A stretch of 5,447 nucleotides of DNA from Bacteroidota bacterium (lineage in GTDB: Bacteria > Bacteroidota > Bacteroidia > AKYH767-A > JABDAW01), in contig JAHEYM010000303.1 in assembly GCA_023251595.1 (NCBI GenBank), positions 1 through 5,447 on the forward strand, given 5' to 3'. Position numbers and translations under genes: made by a program. This document shows, one piece after another, positions 1 through 5,447 of this stretch. Positions within the stretch are counted from its first letter, which is position 1. Every line of letters begins with the position of its first letter. The notes below the pieces were generated by a model, which worked only from the letters and a program-made list of their open reading frames with translations, searched no databases and was not told where the DNA came from.

Positions 1-1788
1 ATCATTTTGTGCGGCATATTTATCAGATGGACTTGTCATTTCATCTAATTTAAAACCGCCCTGTGTACCGAGTGTTGTGTCTGAAAAAATGGTTTCTATG
101 GGTAAGCGGGTTAAATTGAATGCACGTAATCCCGGTGTGATAGTATATCCCAGCATACGAGCTTCGAATGTCCTGTCTTTCTTCTCTAAATAGGCTCCGG
201 CTGTTATATCGAAAGAATAATTTTTAATTATAACTTTATATTTCAGGGATTGATTCAGCGATCGTATGTTCTCGAGTAGTGTTGAAAATAATCGCCCTCC
301 CCCATTTATAGGATCAACAACATTTGCGATCGGGGTTTTATACATACTATCTGGTGCATCCTGATTTTTTGTGTATTTAATTCTTCTCAGATCGGGGAGG
401 TTTCTGAAGACATAGGAGTAACCCGCAGTACAGTTATAAGACAATTTTTCATTATTCGATTTATAACTTCCTGCCAGTTGTCCGCTGTAAGTCGTTCTCG
501 CCTCATAAGACAAAAGGTAAGATTTTTCATTTGCCCCTTCAGTCAGGTTTGAGAATCTCGAAACTGTTTGTTCAGTCCCAAGTTGGTTAAGGAGATTTTT
601 ACATTCTATTTTAATGGTTTTGTATTCAAATGCCAGATTTTCGAGCATTCCGGATCTGATCGTCCGTGTACACTGATGATCATTATAATCAGAAACAAGA
701 GCAGTCGAATCCCAATCTTTTCTTTCGATATCGTAAATGCTTCTTCCTGCAGAATAAATTAAACCCAAAGAATTACCAATTCTTAATTTTTTGATTTTAA
801 TTAATTGACTATAAAATAAATTCGCTTTCAAATCAGGTAGTGCTTTTTCATGTTGAATTCCCCAGGTAGTTTTAAATGCCCGGCTTTCATCCAGAATATT
901 CGAATCACCTTTAGAAACATAAGGATTCAAGGTAGATGGCAAGGCTCTGAAACCGTGATCATAGCCATAAATATCTGTACTGCTTCTGGATGTAAAATCG
1001 TATGTGTTGCCTGTCGTACCTGTTCTGTCTGATCCTTTAATTTCAAAAGAAAAACCGGTATTCTCGGGAACTGATTTTGTATATATTTTTACCATCCCGC
1101 CGGCGAAATCCCCCGGCAGATCAGCGGAGGGTGTTTTATATACTAAAATTCTATCGATAAGTCCGGCAGGAATTACATCAAATGAAAACGCTTTTTTATC
1201 AGTCTCAGAGCTTGGTACAGCACCGTCATTCAACCATATATTATTATATCGATCATTCAGACCGCGAACCATAATAAATCTGTTTTCAATTATTGTTACG
1301 CCCGGGATTCGTTTCACAACCGCTGAAGCATCCGGATCCTGACTTTTCTGAATTTGTGCTGCACTGATGCCACTCACAACGTTTTCACTTTTCCTGACTT
1401 CTGCAAGAACTGCTGCTTCTGTATTGGTAACCTTAGCTGTTACAATTTCAAATCCGGTTAATTCAAATGACGTAGGTTCCAGCAAAATATTTATTGGTGT
1501 TGTTTCCTCTGCTTTCACCATAACATCCGTTACCTTTTTCTTTTTATAAGAGACGTAAGAGCAAATCACATTGTAAGTTCCTGAAGGAACATTCGCGATG
1601 GTATAATTACCATCAGGATCAGTACCTGTAATAAGATCCTTTTTAGAGGAGTCATCAATCATCACCACTGCGCCGGGTATAGGCTCGCCTGTTTTCGAAT
1701 CAGAGACTTTTCCTGTAATGTTACCGGCTTTTGCGTAAAGGATGGAGCCGAACAGAATGGCTACCAATACGATACAATATTTTTTCAT
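1..1788 (-). CDS. TonB-dependent outer-membrane receptor with N-terminal carboxypeptidase-regulatory-like domain (C-terminus outside window)
   Basis: Reading the minus strand from the ATG at 1788-1786 gives 596 uninterrupted codons up to the window edge; the rest of the barrel is missing. Residues 1-20 form a signal peptide (MKKYCIVLVAILFG... ending YAKA). Residues 23-105 are a carboxypeptidase-regulatory-like beta-sandwich (ITGKVSDSKTGEPIPGA, DGNYTIANVPSGTY). The plug follows at about 113-238: AAQIQKSQDPDASAVVKRIPGV, then VRGLNDRYNNIWLNDG, KAFSFDVIPAGLIDRI and DLPGDFAGG, all hallmark TonB-receptor plug motifs. From about 245 the sequence is alternating aromatic/polar barrel strands. Such receptors import substrates across the outer membrane using TonB-ExbBD energy. 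The substrate cannot be read from this sequence. The gene is divergent from the response-regulator operon, and a direct-repeat pair faces its start, so control by that regulator is inferred. The start is supported by the signal peptide, the A-rich upstream sequence and a -7-like box 25 nt upstream. The plug motifs make the family assignment secure. Confidence 0.95.
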   Translation of the reverse strand, partial: MKKYCIVLVAILFGSILYAKAGNITGKVSDSKTGEPIPGAVVMIDDSSKKDLITGTDPDGNYTIANVPSGTYNVICSYVSYKKKKVTDVMVKAEETTPINILLEPTSFELTGFEIVTAKVTNTEAAVLAEVRKSENVVSGISAAQIQKSQDPDASAVVKRIPGVTIIENRFIMVRGLNDRYNNIWLNDGAVPSSETDKKAFSFDVIPAGLIDRILVYKTPSADLPGDFAGGMVKIYTKSVPENTGFSFEIKGSDRTGTTGNTYDFTSRSSTDIYGYDHGFRALPSTLNPYVSKGDSNILDESRAFKTTWGIQHEKALPDLKANLFYSQLIKIKKLRIGNSLGLIYSAGRSIYDIERKDWDSTALVSDYNDHQCTRTIRSGMLENLAFEYKTIKIECKNLLNQLGTEQTVSRFSNLTEGANEKSYLLSYEARTTYSGQLAGSYKSNNEKLSYNCTAGYSYVFRNLPDLRRIKYTKNQDAPDSMYKTPIANVVDPINGGGRLFSTLLENIRSLNQSLKYKVIIKNYSFDITAGAYLEKKDRTFEARMLGYTITPGLRAFNLTRLPIETIFSDTTLGTQGGFKLDEMTSPSDKYAAQND

Positions 1789-1805
1789 TTTTTTATATCT
1801 TTCTG

Positions 1806-1813
1806 CAAAGAAA
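1806..1813 (-). promoter_or_regulatory. Putative -7 promoter element for the TonB receptor gene
   Basis: On the minus strand these bases read TTTCTTTG, one mismatch from the Bacteroidota -7 consensus TAnnTTTG. The box begins 25 nt upstream of the receptor ATG, nearly the same as the 26 nt seen for the two plus-strand promoters in this window. No clear -33 TTG element is visible. The match is weaker than at the other two promoters, so the positional agreement is the main support. Confidence 0.45.
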
Positions 1814-1844
1814 GTCTCATAGGTTTATTTGTTTTTTACCGCCA

Positions 1845-1861
1845 CGTTAAGTTAATGTTAA
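1845..1861 (-). promoter_or_regulatory. Putative response-regulator operator facing the TonB receptor (TTAACA-N5-TTAACG)
   Basis: On the minus strand this is TTAACA, five bases, then TTAACG: a direct repeat with an 11-bp period. Tandem half-sites about one helical turn apart are the usual target of OmpR/PhoB-family dimers, and TTAACA-like repeats with about 5-bp spacing describe the PhoP box of Bacillus subtilis. The proximal edge lies 31 bp upstream of the receptor's putative -7 box. Binding by the neighbouring regulator is inferred. Confidence 0.5.
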
Positions 1862-1895
1862 GAAATCCGCGATGAAATCAACTTCAACAGCATTG

Positions 1896-1912
1896 TTAAC
1901 TATTCCTTAACC
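1896..1912 (+). promoter_or_regulatory. Putative response-regulator operator facing the two-component operon (TTAACT-N5-TTAACC)
   Basis: On the plus strand this is TTAACT, five bases, then TTAACC, with an 11-bp period. A degenerate third copy (GGTAAT at 1917-1922) continues the period relative to GTTAAC at 1895 and CTTAAC at 1906. The pair ends 31 bp upstream of the operon's -7 box, the same distance as the oppositely oriented pair has from the receptor promoter. This would fit autoregulation by the encoded response regulator. Part of the match could be due to AT-rich composition. Confidence 0.5.
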
Positions 1913-1943
1913 TTTTGGTAATTAAGATTTTTTTTTAGCATCG

Positions 1944-1951
1944 TACTTTTG
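1944..1951 (+). promoter_or_regulatory. Bacteroidota-type -7 promoter element (TACTTTTG) for the two-component operon
   Basis: TACTTTTG is an exact match to the TAnnTTTG -7 consensus used by the primary sigma factor of Bacteroidota. Transcription would begin about 7 nt downstream, near 1958, leaving a leader of about 12 nt before the ATG at 1970. No good -33 TTG is seen at the usual spacing; the upstream stretch contains a nine-T run (1928-1936). A weak -33 would fit a promoter that needs an activator bound at the upstream repeats. Confidence 0.7.
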
Positions 1952-1969
1952 CCGAAATACAACGCAGTG

Positions 1970-2662
1970 ATGGCTCTTAAAGACAATAAAGTTTTGTTGG
2001 TAGATGATGAAGCGGATATACTCGAATTTTTGAGTTATAATCTGAAGAAAGAAGGTTACCAGGTTTTCCAGGCTTCCAACGGTAAAGAAGCAATCGCAAT
2101 CGCCAATAAAGAGGAGCCCCTGATAATTATTCTGGATGTGATGATGCCGGAAATGGACGGGATGGAAACATGCAGACAGATCAGAGAAACTCCAAAATTA
2201 AAAGACGCATTAATTCTATTTCTCACTGCAAGGAATGAGGATTATTCTCAGATTGCGGGTCTTGATTCCGGTGCAGATGATTATATTCAAAAACCTGCAA
2301 GACCAAGAGTGATTTCAAGTCGTATTAAATCATTGCTGCGCAGATATCGTTCATATCATCGAACCGTTGAAAATCAAATTACAGATTTTAACGGATTACA
2401 GATCGACCGTTCCAGGTATATTGTGATAAAAGATATGGTGAAAATAAATTTGCCAAAAAAAGAATTTGAAGTCCTATCACTTTTATCCGGTCACCCGGGA
2501 CAGGTTATGACACGCGAATTTATTCTGGAAAAAATCTGGGGTGACGATGTAGTTGTCGGTGATCGTACAGTTGATGTCAGAGTAAGTAAATTAAGAGAAA
2601 AATTGGGAGACAAATATATTACAACCATTAAGGGTGTGGGTTATAAATTTGAATTTGAATGA
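1970..2662 (+). CDS. OmpR/PhoB-family response regulator (PhoB-like)
   Basis: A 230-residue DNA-binding response regulator of normal family length. The receiver domain spans about residues 6-125: acidic pair D12/D13 in LLVDDE, phospho-acceptor D56 in LDVMMPEMDG, switch threonine T86 in FLTAR and conserved K108 in IQKP. The winged-helix effector domain covers about 138-230, with a recognition-helix region RTVDVRVSKLREKLG (199-213) and the typical end TTIKGVGYKFE. The adjacent sensor kinase would phosphorylate D56, allowing dimers to bind tandem repeats. I chose the ATG at 1970 over the in-frame TTG at 1949 because that TTG lies inside the -7 element and would not be transcribed; the ATG start also removes a seven-residue non-family extension. 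The sequence resembles Bacteroidota regulators annotated as PhoB. That points to phosphate sensing, but the signal is inferred from similarity only. It is the first gene of an operon and overlaps the kinase by four bases. Confidence 0.95.
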   Translation: MALKDNKVLLVDDEADILEFLSYNLKKEGYQVFQASNGKEAIAIANKEEPLIIILDVMMPEMDGMETCRQIRETPKLKDALILFLTARNEDYSQIAGLDSGADDYIQKPARPRVISSRIKSLLRRYRSYHRTVENQITDFNGLQIDRSRYIVIKDMVKINLPKKEFEVLSLLSGHPGQVMTREFILEKIWGDDVVVGDRTVDVRVSKLREKLGDKYITTIKGVGYKFEFE

Positions 2663-3696
2663 GAAACATCCCGGTGAAATACCCATTTATTATTCTGATT
2701 TTCTTATGTTTTATATTCCTCCTGATAGCCTCACTTTTTTGCAGGTCTTTGCATATTGATGATTATAATAAACTAATTTTGTTGCTAACCTTTGGAACTG
2801 CGAGTGGAATTGCGATAGCTCTGCTTTATTATTTTTCAGGGCGTATCGTCAACCGGAATCTTAAGGAAATCCACAAAATATTATATTCCATTAAAGTGAA
2901 TGGAAATGGAGGGAACGATTCCATTCATGAGGCAACATTTATAGATATTAAGGAAGAAATCGGTGAGTGGGCGGAGGAAAGAAAAAGAGAGATAGAACAA
3001 TTAAAGAATCTGGAACGATACCGGAAAGAATATCTCGGCGATGTTTCACACGAGTTAAAAACACCGATATTTAATATTCAAGGTTATGTGCTTTCATTAC
3101 TTGATGGCGGACTTGATGATCCCGGTATTAATCGTCCTTTTTTGGAGAAAGCTGAAAAAAATGTTGAGAGAATGATTAATATCGTCCGTGATCTTGAAGC
3201 AATTTCACAATTGGAAGCAGGAGAGTTGTTAATGGATCTTGAAAGATTTGATATTATTTCCATGATCCGTGAGGTTTTTGAGACAATGGAAATTCAGGCA
3301 ACTTCAAAAGGAATAATTCTATCGCTCGCCAATTCAAGCAACGAATCTATTTATGCAATAGGCGATAAACACAGAATACGGCAAGTTCTCACCAATCTTT
3401 TTTCAAACTCTATCCGGTACGGAAAAGAATATGGTGAAACCAAAGTGTCTGTGAAGGAGATTAATGGAAATCTACAGATAGATATTGAGGATAATGGCAT
3501 CGGAATGTCAGAGGAACATCTGAATCGGATTTTTGAAAGATTTTATCGGATTGACAAAAGCCGTTCGCGGGATCAGGGTGGCACCGGACTCGGTCTATCA
3601 ATTGTCAAACATATTATCGAGGCCCATCAGCAAAAAATCTGGGTGAACAGTAAAGTCGGAACTGGAACCACATTTTCTTTTACCTTGAAACGCTAA
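2659..3696 (+). CDS. Membrane-bound sensor histidine kinase (PhoR-like)
   Basis: A 345-residue kinase, the partner of the upstream regulator. Its ATG overlaps the regulator's TGA (ATGA), which indicates translational coupling. Two transmembrane helices lie at about residues 8-28 and 38-60, separated by only about 10 periplasmic residues. A charged, probably coiled-coil linker follows (about 62-125), with no recognisable PAS domain and no clear HAMP. The HisKA domain has phospho-acceptor H131 in DVSHELKTP. The ATPase domain shows the N box (RQVLTNLFSNSIRYG, 241-255, N250), G1 box (DNGIGM, 278-283), F box (IFERFYRID, 291-299) and G2 box (GGTGLGLS, 307-314), so all catalytic motifs are intact. 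The minimal external loop argues against direct binding of a periplasmic ligand. Like E. coli PhoR, it may sense through the membrane or through partner proteins. The PhoR label rests on resemblance and on the regulator next to it. Confidence 0.95.
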   Translation: MRNIPVKYPFIILIFLCFIFLLIASLFCRSLHIDDYNKLILLLTFGTASGIAIALLYYFSGRIVNRNLKEIHKILYSIKVNGNGGNDSIHEATFIDIKEEIGEWAEERKREIEQLKNLERYRKEYLGDVSHELKTPIFNIQGYVLSLLDGGLDDPGINRPFLEKAEKNVERMINIVRDLEAISQLEAGELLMDLERFDIISMIREVFETMEIQATSKGIILSLANSSNESIYAIGDKHRIRQVLTNLFSNSIRYGKEYGETKVSVKEINGNLQIDIEDNGIGMSEEHLNRIFERFYRIDKSRSRDQGGTGLGLSIVKHIIEAHQQKIWVNSKVGTGTTFSFTLKR

Positions 3697-3766
3697 CCAT
3701 GTAAAAAATAAATTAATTTCCTTCGTTCGCACTTAATTCCTACTTTTGGCGGTTCAATCACGACCC
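3697..3766. other. Short intergenic region between the kinase and the small secreted-protein gene
   Basis: Seventy AT-rich bases hold the promoter of the downstream gene. I see no stem-loop followed by a T-run, so there is no evident intrinsic terminator after the kinase, and read-through into the next gene is possible. Confidence 0.5.
3741..3748 (+). promoter_or_regulatory. Bacteroidota-type -7 promoter element (TACTTTTG) for the small secreted-protein gene
   Basis: TACTTTTG is identical to the -7 box of the two-component operon, and the similarity extends downstream (TACTTTTGGCG here, TACTTTTGCCG there). The start codon chosen for the next gene lies 26 nt from the first T of the box in both cases. 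A weak -33 candidate, TTTC at 3717-3720, sits 20 bp upstream. The gene therefore probably has its own promoter as well as any read-through. Confidence 0.65.
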
Positions 3767-4324
3767 TTGAACAAGCTGTTAAAATATTTCTGTTTCATCC
3801 TCTTACTGAATCTCAGCATTCCCGCACAAACTGTCGTTTCTCAAACAGATGTTCCGGAAAAGTATGTTCAGTTTGGAATAGGCTGGCCTGTCCTTCCTGT
3901 TGATAATTATTCGCTGATGTCGCCGTCCATCTGTTTTAAAAAAATTTTCAGCAAACATGTGCTTCGGGCTGGGTTAATTGGTTTGATACCTACCGGTCAG
4001 TTCAAAAATGTGAATGAGTTCGTCATCAACGTCGGTTACGAAAAAAGATTTTTGAAAAATAAATTTCAAATTCTTGCAGGATTCGATATCGGTTATTATA
4101 CATACACCGGACAGGATTTTTATGTAAAAAACTTCGGCATGGGACCCGTCCTAGGATTTATATATAAGCTTTCGGATAGAATTGAATTACAGACTGAATT
4201 GGGCTTTTTTCTGGGACCTGCTACTTCGAAAAACCCGGGTAGCCCTATTATTGACCACGATGCCAGAGTTACAGGTACCAGAGGTTTTTCAATTTATTTA
4301 TATTACAATTCAAAAAAACATTAG
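3767..4324 (+). CDS. Small secreted protein, probable outer-membrane beta-barrel, function unknown
   Basis: A 185-residue protein that I do not recognise as a named family. Starting at the TTG at 3767 it has a compact signal peptide: MNKLLKY, a hydrophobic core FCFILLLNLSI, and a likely cleavage at PA|Q after residue 20, the AQ junction common in Bacteroidota exported proteins. The in-frame TTG at 3746 is rejected because it lies inside the -7 box; the first in-frame ATG is at residue 51 and would lose the signal peptide. The mature part has alternating hydrophobic/polar, aromatic- and glycine-rich segments that look like beta strands (about 67-75, 85-95, 100-113, 123-134, 138-150), ending in a strand RGFSIYLYYN (172-181). 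This suggests a small barrel of perhaps eight strands. It lies downstream of the kinase in the same direction, so it may belong to the same regulon, but no role can be assigned. Confidence 0.8.
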   Translation: MNKLLKYFCFILLLNLSIPAQTVVSQTDVPEKYVQFGIGWPVLPVDNYSLMSPSICFKKIFSKHVLRAGLIGLIPTGQFKNVNEFVINVGYEKRFLKNKFQILAGFDIGYYTYTGQDFYVKNFGMGPVLGFIYKLSDRIELQTELGFFLGPATSKNPGSPIIDHDARVTGTRGFSIYLYYNSKKH

Positions 4325-4335
4325 AACTTGAGTTG
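4325..4335. other. Convergent gene junction of 11 bp
   Basis: The TAG of the small secreted-protein gene and the TAA of the flavoprotein gene face each other across 11 bases. I see no strong bidirectional hairpin here; a four-base AACT/AGTT inverted repeat with a 2-base centre is too short to call a terminator. Confidence 0.6.
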
Positions 4336-5226
4336 TTACGAATTTGATAAAAGAATCACTTTCCAGGCATCTATAACTTTTCCTTCACCAATTAAATTTT
4401 TAATATAATAATGCAGTTTTTCTTCCCGGTGAAGTGCATCTGATATTAAAATAATTTCTTTAAATTCCGGTGAATTTTTCATCTCAGAAACTTCCTCTTC
4501 AATTGGCAATTCATGAATATTTCCAAGAATTCCCAAATCATTCCCCGATAATATTTTGCTAAAACGAAAGTTCGCGGGAATTCTATCGACCCCTACACCC
4601 AGATGTAAATTCGGTTTCTCAACTTTAAATACAGACGAACCGGATGCGCGGCAGTACCAGTCAGCTCCCATACGTGCGACAAGATCAATTTTCTGAGGAT
4701 CAATCATTCCATGTTCATCCAAAATCGTTTCTGAAATATGCATCAATACAATTTCACAAATAACCAGATTTCCTGCACCGCCTTCATGTCCAGTCTCAAT
4801 GACTTCTTTCACGATACATTCCATCTGCACCGGCGATTCTCTTACACGATATGGCTTTACTATTTCAGAAGCTAATTGTGTAAATCCTGCCTTCTCAAAT
4901 TCATTTACTCCTTTTGGGTATTCACAACTCGCTAAAGATGATTGTTGAACCATAGCGTAATTCACCATATTAATCACGACTTCGCCAATTTCTCTAACAT
5001 TTTCGAGCGTGTGTTTAATTGTGTTATCCCGAACTCTTCGAGCAGGCGAAAAAGCAACAATAGGCGGTTTTGCACCGAATGCATTAAAAAAACTAAACGG
5101 ACTTAAATTCGGAATTCCATTTTTATCGATCGTGCTAACAAATGCAATCGGTCGCGGTGCGATCGAGCCCAACATCATTGCATGTACGAGTGAAGTCTTT
5201 TCTGTTTTAGGATTTATTGAGATCAT
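4336..5226 (-). CDS. Flavin reductase-like (DIM6/NTAB family) FMN-binding flavoprotein
   Basis: A 296-residue protein whose first about 200 residues match the flavin-reductase-like/DIM6-NTAB split-barrel fold. Visible motifs are SIAPRPIAFVST (21-32), NLSPFSFFNAF (40-50), PPIVAFSP (54-61), KHTLENV (71-77), GEVVINMV (81-88), GNLVICEIVLMHI (152-164) and ARMGADWYCR (184-193). These proteins bind FMN and usually carry out NAD(P)H-dependent flavin reduction or related redox reactions; the physiological substrate here is unknown. Residues about 205-296 form a C-terminal extension beyond the core domain (LGVGVDRIPANFRFS, NDLGILGNIHELP), with a charged helical tail. The gene starts 4 bp after the aminotransferase stop, which indicates co-transcription. 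The ATG at 5226 is followed directly by family sequence, so the start is likely correct. Confidence 0.9.
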   Translation of the reverse strand: MISINPKTEKTSLVHAMMLGSIAPRPIAFVSTIDKNGIPNLSPFSFFNAFGAKPPIVAFSPARRVRDNTIKHTLENVREIGEVVINMVNYAMVQQSSLASCEYPKGVNEFEKAGFTQLASEIVKPYRVRESPVQMECIVKEVIETGHEGGAGNLVICEIVLMHISETILDEHGMIDPQKIDLVARMGADWYCRASGSSVFKVEKPNLHLGVGVDRIPANFRFSKILSGNDLGILGNIHELPIEEEVSEMKNSPEFKEIILISDALHREEKLHYYIKNLIGEGKVIDAWKVILLSNS

Positions 5227-5230
5227 ACGA

Positions 5231-5446
5231 CTACTGAAATTCCAAAAACGTGGTCCGGATTATATCCAATGCATCGTATAATTCCGATTCCGTAATTACA
5301 AGTGGTGGTGCGAGACGAATAATATGTTCATGTGTCGGTTTGCAAAGCAGACCATTATTTTTTAATTCTATACAAACATCCCAGGCAGTTTTTCCATTTC
5401 GGGGCGTAATTACAATCGCATTAAATAATCCTTTTCCACGAATTAA
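5231..5446 (-). CDS. rocD: Ornithine aminotransferase (ornithine--oxo-acid transaminase), C-terminal 71 residues
   Basis: This is a partial gene entering from the right edge and ending at the TAG at 5233-5231. The visible frame reads LIRGKGLFNAIVI, then AWDVCIELKNNGLLCKPTHE, HIIRLAPPLVITESEL and a final helix ending in TFLEFQ. It closely resembles the C-terminus of ornithine aminotransferases: RGKGL.NAIVI, NGLL.KPTH, IIR.APPLVI. That is a fold-type-I PLP enzyme that converts ornithine and 2-oxoglutarate to glutamate semialdehyde and glutamate. The PLP lysine lies upstream, outside the window. The KPTH and APPLVI pattern separates it from acetylornithine and GABA aminotransferases fairly well. 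The next gene begins 4 bp downstream, so the two probably form an operon. Confidence 0.88.
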   Translation of the reverse strand, partial: LIRGKGLFNAIVITPRNGKTAWDVCIELKNNGLLCKPTHEHIIRLAPPLVITESELYDALDIIRTTFLEFQ

Positions 5447-5447
5447 T

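Noticed and set aside
568..1549. Several plus-strand open frames of 60-112 codons (568-762, 850-1032, 1004-1342, 1367-1549)
   Set aside because: All lie antisense to the continuous TonB receptor frame, and their translations show no family motifs; they are shadows.
1799..1814. Inverted repeat CTTTC-N6-GAAAG near the receptor start
   Set aside because: The stem is only five A/T-rich pairs and overlaps the putative -7 box. It would lie mostly upstream of the predicted transcript start, so it is not a convincing RNA hairpin or operator.
1928..1936. Run of nine T residues as a possible terminator tail
   Set aside because: No stem-loop precedes it and no transcript is expected to end there; it is more likely promoter spacer sequence.
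4325..4335. Possible bidirectional terminator between the convergent genes
   Set aside because: The inverted repeat AACT-TG-AGTT has four pairs and a two-base centre, with no adjoining T-run.
5009..5281. Plus-strand open frame of 90 codons
   Set aside because: It is antisense to the 5' part of the flavoprotein gene and the aminotransferase end, both of which have clear family motifs.
1..5447. Search for mobile elements, CRISPR repeats, tRNA/rRNA genes or defence modules
   Set aside because: Nothing supporting any of these was seen; nearly all of the sequence is accounted for by ordinary chromosomal genes.

Overview
The window looks like a piece of a Bacteroidota (Bacteroidetes) chromosome. 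Base composition is fairly AT-rich. There are no convincing Shine-Dalgarno sequences before the starts. Two promoters carry the TAnnTTTG -7 element typical of this phylum. The proteins also fit: a TonB-dependent receptor with an N-terminal carboxypeptidase-regulatory-like domain, and a response regulator/kinase pair of the kind usually labelled PhoB/PhoR-like in Bacteroidota. I cannot name a genus.

Layout: bases 1-1788 (minus strand) hold the first 596 codons of a TonB-dependent outer-membrane receptor whose C-terminus lies beyond base 1. An approximately 180-bp divergent intergenic region (1789-1969) separates it from a two-component operon on the plus strand: an OmpR/PhoB-type response regulator (1970-2662) and a sensor histidine kinase (2659-3696) that overlap by ATGA. 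After a 70-bp gap with its own promoter comes a small secreted, probably outer-membrane beta-barrel protein (3767-4324, TTG start). It converges, 11 bp apart, on a minus-strand pair: an ornithine aminotransferase fragment (5231-5446, entering from the right edge) followed 4 bp later by a flavin-reductase-like flavoprotein (4336-5226).

The most interesting feature is the receptor/regulator intergenic region. It carries two pairs of TTAAC-type direct repeats with an 11-bp period, one facing each gene. Each pair ends exactly 31 bp upstream of that gene's putative -7 element. This mirrored layout suggests that the response regulator controls both its own operon and the receptor. It resembles PhoP/PhoB-type operators, so a phosphate-starvation circuit with an outer-membrane importer is a reasonable hypothesis, but it is not shown by the sequence.

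The aminotransferase/flavoprotein pair appears to be an unrelated metabolic transcription unit. I found no RNA genes, insertion sequences, CRISPR arrays or defence systems. Long open frames antisense to the receptor and to the flavoprotein are shadows and are not annotated.
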